Below are positions 14,546 through 16,587 of a DNA stretch of 16,587 bases, piece by piece. The position numbers and the translations under genes were made by a program. Below the pieces are notes generated by a model. The model was not told the origin of the DNA. It made no database searches and saw nothing but the letters and a program-made list of their open reading frames with translations. The number at the start of each line of letters is the position of its first letter. The first letter of the stretch is position 1. Origin of the DNA: Acidimicrobiales bacterium (GTDB lineage Bacteria > Actinomycetota > Acidimicrobiia > Acidimicrobiales > RAAP-2). The stretch is taken from NCBI GenBank assembly GCA_030044045.1, contig JASHWO010000110.1:1-16587 (forward strand), given 5' to 3'.

Positions 14546-15490
14546 TCAGTGCCGCAGGTCGAGCAGGAGCTTGCCCTGCACGGCGCGCTGCTCGAGGAGC
14601 TCGAAGGCGTCGTCGACCCGATCGAGCGGCAGGATCCGGTCCACCACCACCTCGAGGCGGCCGTCCCGGAGCGCGTCCATGGCGTCGGCGATGTGGCCGG
14701 CCAGGACGTCGTCGGTCTCGATCAACCCGCCGTAGCCGTAGACGGTGAGCGACTTGCGGTAGAGGGCCTGCAATGGCACGTCGCCGTGGGTGTCGGCCGA
14801 GGTGCCGAAGATCACCAGGCGCCCGCGGGGCTCGAGCGCCTCCACCCCGGCACCGGTGAACCCGTCACCCAGGGGGTCGATCACCACCGTCGGGCGAAGC
14901 TCGGCGACCGCCTCGGCCAGCGAGGCGGCATCGGCCACCACGGCGCGGTCGGCGCCCCGCTGCGCCACCCAGCCGGCCTTGTCCCGGCTGGTGGTCTGTC
15001 CCCAGACGGTGGCGCCCAGCGAGTGGGCCACCGACACGGCGATGGACCCGACGCCGCCGCTGGCTCCGAGGACGAGGACCCGGTCCTCGCCGGTGACCCG
15101 GGCCTTCTCCGTCACCACCCGCCACGCCGTCACCCCGGCGACGCCCATGGCGGCGGCGGCGTCGAGGGCCACGCCGGCGGGGACGTCGACAGTCGCGGCG
15201 GCCGGCACCACTGCCCGAGTGGCCCAGAGCCCGTCCCGGCTGGTGCCGAGCCCGTGGCCCCGGACCAGGACCGGGCGGCCGTCGACCGTCCCGGACCCCT
15301 CGCTGCCCAGGATCCGGGGCAGCGGGGCGTCCGGCGCCACCCGGCCGAGGGCCCCGTAGCGGTCGACCGGGTTCACCCCGCCGTAGGCCATGTCGACCAC
15401 GACCTCGTCGTCCGCCGTCTGGGCCAGCTCGACCTCGTCCACCACGAGAGGACGGCCATGCTCGACGAGTCGGGCGACGCGAGCCTGCAT
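14546..15490 (-). CDS. MDR-family NADPH:quinone oxidoreductase-like enzyme
   Basis: Encodes 314 aa from the ATG at 15490, with GGGAGG just 4 nt upstream; a GTG six codons earlier is possible but overlaps that ribosome-binding site. The GroES-like N-terminal domain contains YGGVNPVDRY (36-45) and ILGSEGSGTV (60-69). The Rossmann domain has VLVLGASGGVGSIAVSVAHS (138-157), the cofactor-binding glycine motif, then GADRAVV and VVIDPLGDG (202-210). The C-terminus ends EQRAVQGKLLLDL, typical of zinc-independent quinone oxidoreductases; zinc-ligand cysteines are absent. It probably reduces quinones or enones with NADPH in the cytoplasm; the substrate is unknown. Its 3' end faces the CMD gene 61 nt away. 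Confidence 0.9.
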   Translation of the reverse strand: MQARVARLVEHGRPLVVDEVELAQTADDEVVVDMAYGGVNPVDRYGALGRVAPDAPLPRILGSEGSGTVDGRPVLVRGHGLGTSRDGLWATRAVVPAAATVDVPAGVALDAAAAMGVAGVTAWRVVTEKARVTGEDRVLVLGASGGVGSIAVSVAHSLGATVWGQTTSRDKAGWVAQRGADRAVVADAASLAEAVAELRPTVVIDPLGDGFTGAGVEALEPRGRLVIFGTSADTHGDVPLQALYRKSLTVYGYGGLIETDDVLAGHIADAMDALRDGRLEVVVDRILPLDRVDDAFELLEQRAVQGKLLLDLRH

Positions 15491-15880
15491 GCGCCCTCCC
15501 CTACCCACGCTGCAGGTGGCGAACCGGCGGCGGCCCGCGATGACCGTCCCCAGCGCCGGCCAGCAGCACCGGCTCGCCCTCTACGCCGCCCCGGCCACCG
15601 ACCTGGAGTCCGCATACCACCGGCCCATCCTGCCACTCGGGCCGTGGACCAGCGTCCACGGCCGGCTCCGACGGGGAGGGCCCGGCCTCCCCCGCCCTGC
15701 AATCCCCGTGGTAGCCGGGTAGCCTCCAGAGGCCGTGGAGGCCGTGCGGACGTCAGGCGGACGGCCCGGGAACGCTGGATCGTCCACCAGGATCAGCGCC
15801 CTCGGCACGCCGCCGACCTGGCATCCCGTCCTTCCGGGCACCGGCCTCGTACGGTCCGGACGACGTCGGCTCCCCCGGCG
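15491..15880. other. Divergent intergenic region, one doubtful small ORF
   Basis: Lies between the MDR gene (minus) and the MEDS gene (plus). A 60-aa frame from the ATG at 15540 to 15722 has high third-position GC but no Shine-Dalgarno sequence, no recognisable motif and a Pro/Arg-rich end, so I do not call it a gene. TACGGT at 15850-15855 could be a -10 for the MEDS gene. No repeats or RNA genes were seen. Confidence 0.4.
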
Positions 15881-16420
15881 ATGACCGCACGGAGGGACCA
15901 GGTCACCCACTGGCCGACGGGGCACATCGGCTGGATCTATGCCGGTGTCGCCGAGTTCCAGGGCCGGGCGACGACCTTCCTCTCCGAGGGGGCGGCCCGG
16001 GGAGAGCGACTCATGCTGGTGGCCGACGACCCGAGGACCGACCTGTGGCCACGGGCGCTCGTCGACGAGCGCCGGCTGATCGTCCTCAGCACGTGCGACG
16101 TCTACGGTCCCGAGCGGACCGTGGACCCCGGTGCCCAACGGGCTACCTTCGACGCGGCACTCAGGGAGGCGCTGGCCGACGGGTACGCCGGCCTCCGGGT
16201 GGCTGCCGACAGCACCAGCCTCGTCGAAGGTCCCGAACGGCTGGCGGCGTGGATGCGTTGGGAGGAAGAGGCGGACGGCCTGATGCGGGTGGAACCCATC
16301 ACCGGACTGTGCTCGTTCGACCGGGCAAGGGTGGACCCCGCCACGCTGCACACCGTGATGGCCGTCCACCGCCAGGGACCGACCCCCGGCGCCGTGGCAG
16401 GCCGGCCCCACTGCCTGTAG
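15881..16420 (+). CDS. MEDS-domain (DcmR-like sensory) protein
   Basis: Encodes 179 aa. The frame is open far upstream, but protein-like sequence begins at the ATG at 15881. The start HIGWIYAGVAEFQGRATTFL (15-34), then GAARGERLMLVADDP (37-51) and later LRVAADSTSLVEGPERLAAW (105-124), follow the MEDS pattern, a RecA/KaiC-like sensory domain known from DcmR and often found with anti-sigma or two-component proteins. The segment EEADGLMRVEPITGLCSFDR (129-148) is the usual Cys-containing C-terminal part. There is no DNA-binding or kinase domain, so it is a stand-alone sensor module whose partner is not visible here. No Shine-Dalgarno sequence is evident. It precedes the hydrolase gene by 32 nt and may share its transcript. 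Confidence 0.8.
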   Translation: MTARRDQVTHWPTGHIGWIYAGVAEFQGRATTFLSEGAARGERLMLVADDPRTDLWPRALVDERRLIVLSTCDVYGPERTVDPGAQRATFDAALREALADGYAGLRVAADSTSLVEGPERLAAWMRWEEEADGLMRVEPITGLCSFDRARVDPATLHTVMAVHRQGPTPGAVAGRPHCL

Positions 16421-16432
16421 GTTCCGGGAACC
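16420..16432. promoter_or_regulatory. Palindrome between MEDS stop and hydrolase start
   Basis: GGTTCC-G-GGAACC is a perfect 6-bp dyad with one central base. It begins at the last base of the MEDS stop codon and ends 20 nt before the hydrolase GTG. It could be an operator for an internal promoter or a short mRNA hairpin. Confidence 0.35.
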
Positions 16433-16452
16433 GGTACGAGGAAGGAGCCGCC

Positions 16453-16587
16453 GTGACGTCACGGGCCGTCGAGATCGAAACCGCAGACGGGATCTGCCCG
16501 GCCGCGCTCAGCATCCCCGACGGGGAGGGGCCCTGGCCGGCGGTGCTCATGTTCCCCGACGCCGGGGGGATGCGCGACGTCATGCGG
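16453..16587 (+). CDS. Dienelactone hydrolase family protein, 5' part only
   Basis: The GTG at 16453 has AGGAAGGAG 5 nt upstream. Forty-five codons are present before the window ends. The start VTSRAVEIETADGICPAALS and the following PWPAVLMFPDAGGMRDVM (27-44) match the first strands of dienelactone hydrolases, alpha/beta-hydrolases with a Cys/Ser-His-Asp triad. The oxyanion region after the strand VLMFPDAGG is visible; the nucleophile lies beyond the edge. In the family these enzymes cleave dienelactone in aromatic-ring breakdown, but many homologues have other ester substrates. Confidence 0.8.
   Translation, partial: MTSRAVEIETADGICPAALSIPDGEGPWPAVLMFPDAGGMRDVMR

Noticed and set aside
14549..15880. 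Long plus-strand open frame fused in front of the MEDS protein
   Set aside because: It is antisense to the MDR gene, is rich in His, Gly, Pro and Arg, and lacks any motif; the protein-like part begins at 15881.

Overview
The window is very GC-rich (by eye above 70 %), with strong G/C bias at third codon positions, many GTG starts and Shine-Dalgarno sequences of the AGGAGG type. This suits a high-GC actinobacterium. The best taxonomic clue is the C-terminus of a secreted protein at 8082-8200 (minus strand). It carries the '[28 protein letters not shown]' signature, which I associate with Acidimicrobiia and relatives (from memory, not searched). No rRNA, tRNA, CRISPR array, insertion sequence or integrase is visible. 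It looks like ordinary chromosome rich in small accessory enzymes.

Layout. 1-927: a HicB-like antitoxin-type protein (minus) with no visible HicA partner, then an AT-richer gap. 928-4130: a minus-strand operon of an acyl-AMP ligase (AMP-dependent synthetase fold), a UbiE-like SAM methyltransferase and a UbiA-like polytopic membrane protein; the last two overlap by 8 nt. 4287-5980: three separate minus-strand genes, namely a 78-aa orphan, a two-domain VOC protein and a PLDc_N/SHOCT membrane protein. 5981-6371: a divergent control region with two strong inverted repeats and a 13-bp tandem repeat. 6372-8110: a plus-strand DHA2-type drug-efflux MFS protein, translationally coupled (GTGA) to a small unknown protein. 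8082-9707: a minus-strand gene for a secreted Ig-like-domain surface protein, broken by at least three frameshifts, each in a G/C homopolymer. 9716-11077: an ArsR-type repressor coupled (ATGA) to an AHSA1/SRPBCC protein, preceded by a PhnB-like VOC protein. 11226-11597: a DUF3052-like protein (minus). 11785-14484: three plus-strand genes, namely a DUF899 thioredoxin-like protein, an RCC1-repeat lipoprotein and an AhpD/CMD-family protein. 14546-15490: an MDR/quinone-oxidoreductase-type enzyme (minus). 15881-16587: a MEDS-domain sensory protein and the 5' end of a dienelactone hydrolase family gene, cut by the window edge.

How the genes fit together. The acyl-AMP ligase, methyltransferase and UbiA-like genes are the only clear biosynthetic operon; the product cannot be read from sequence. 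The ArsR-SRPBCC pair has an almost textbook autoregulatory layout: sigma-A-like -35 and -10 hexamers 17 bp apart, and a perfect TACAAC-N6-GTTGTA operator lying across the start codon of what looks like a leaderless mRNA. The rest is a run of stress, detoxification and cell-surface genes, mostly single-gene units. I found no unmistakable new multi-gene defence or mobile system. The most unusual items are the frame-broken surface protein, the seven-blade RCC1 lipoprotein with a hexanucleotide repeat in its signal peptide, and the inverted repeats in the 5981-6371 divergent region.
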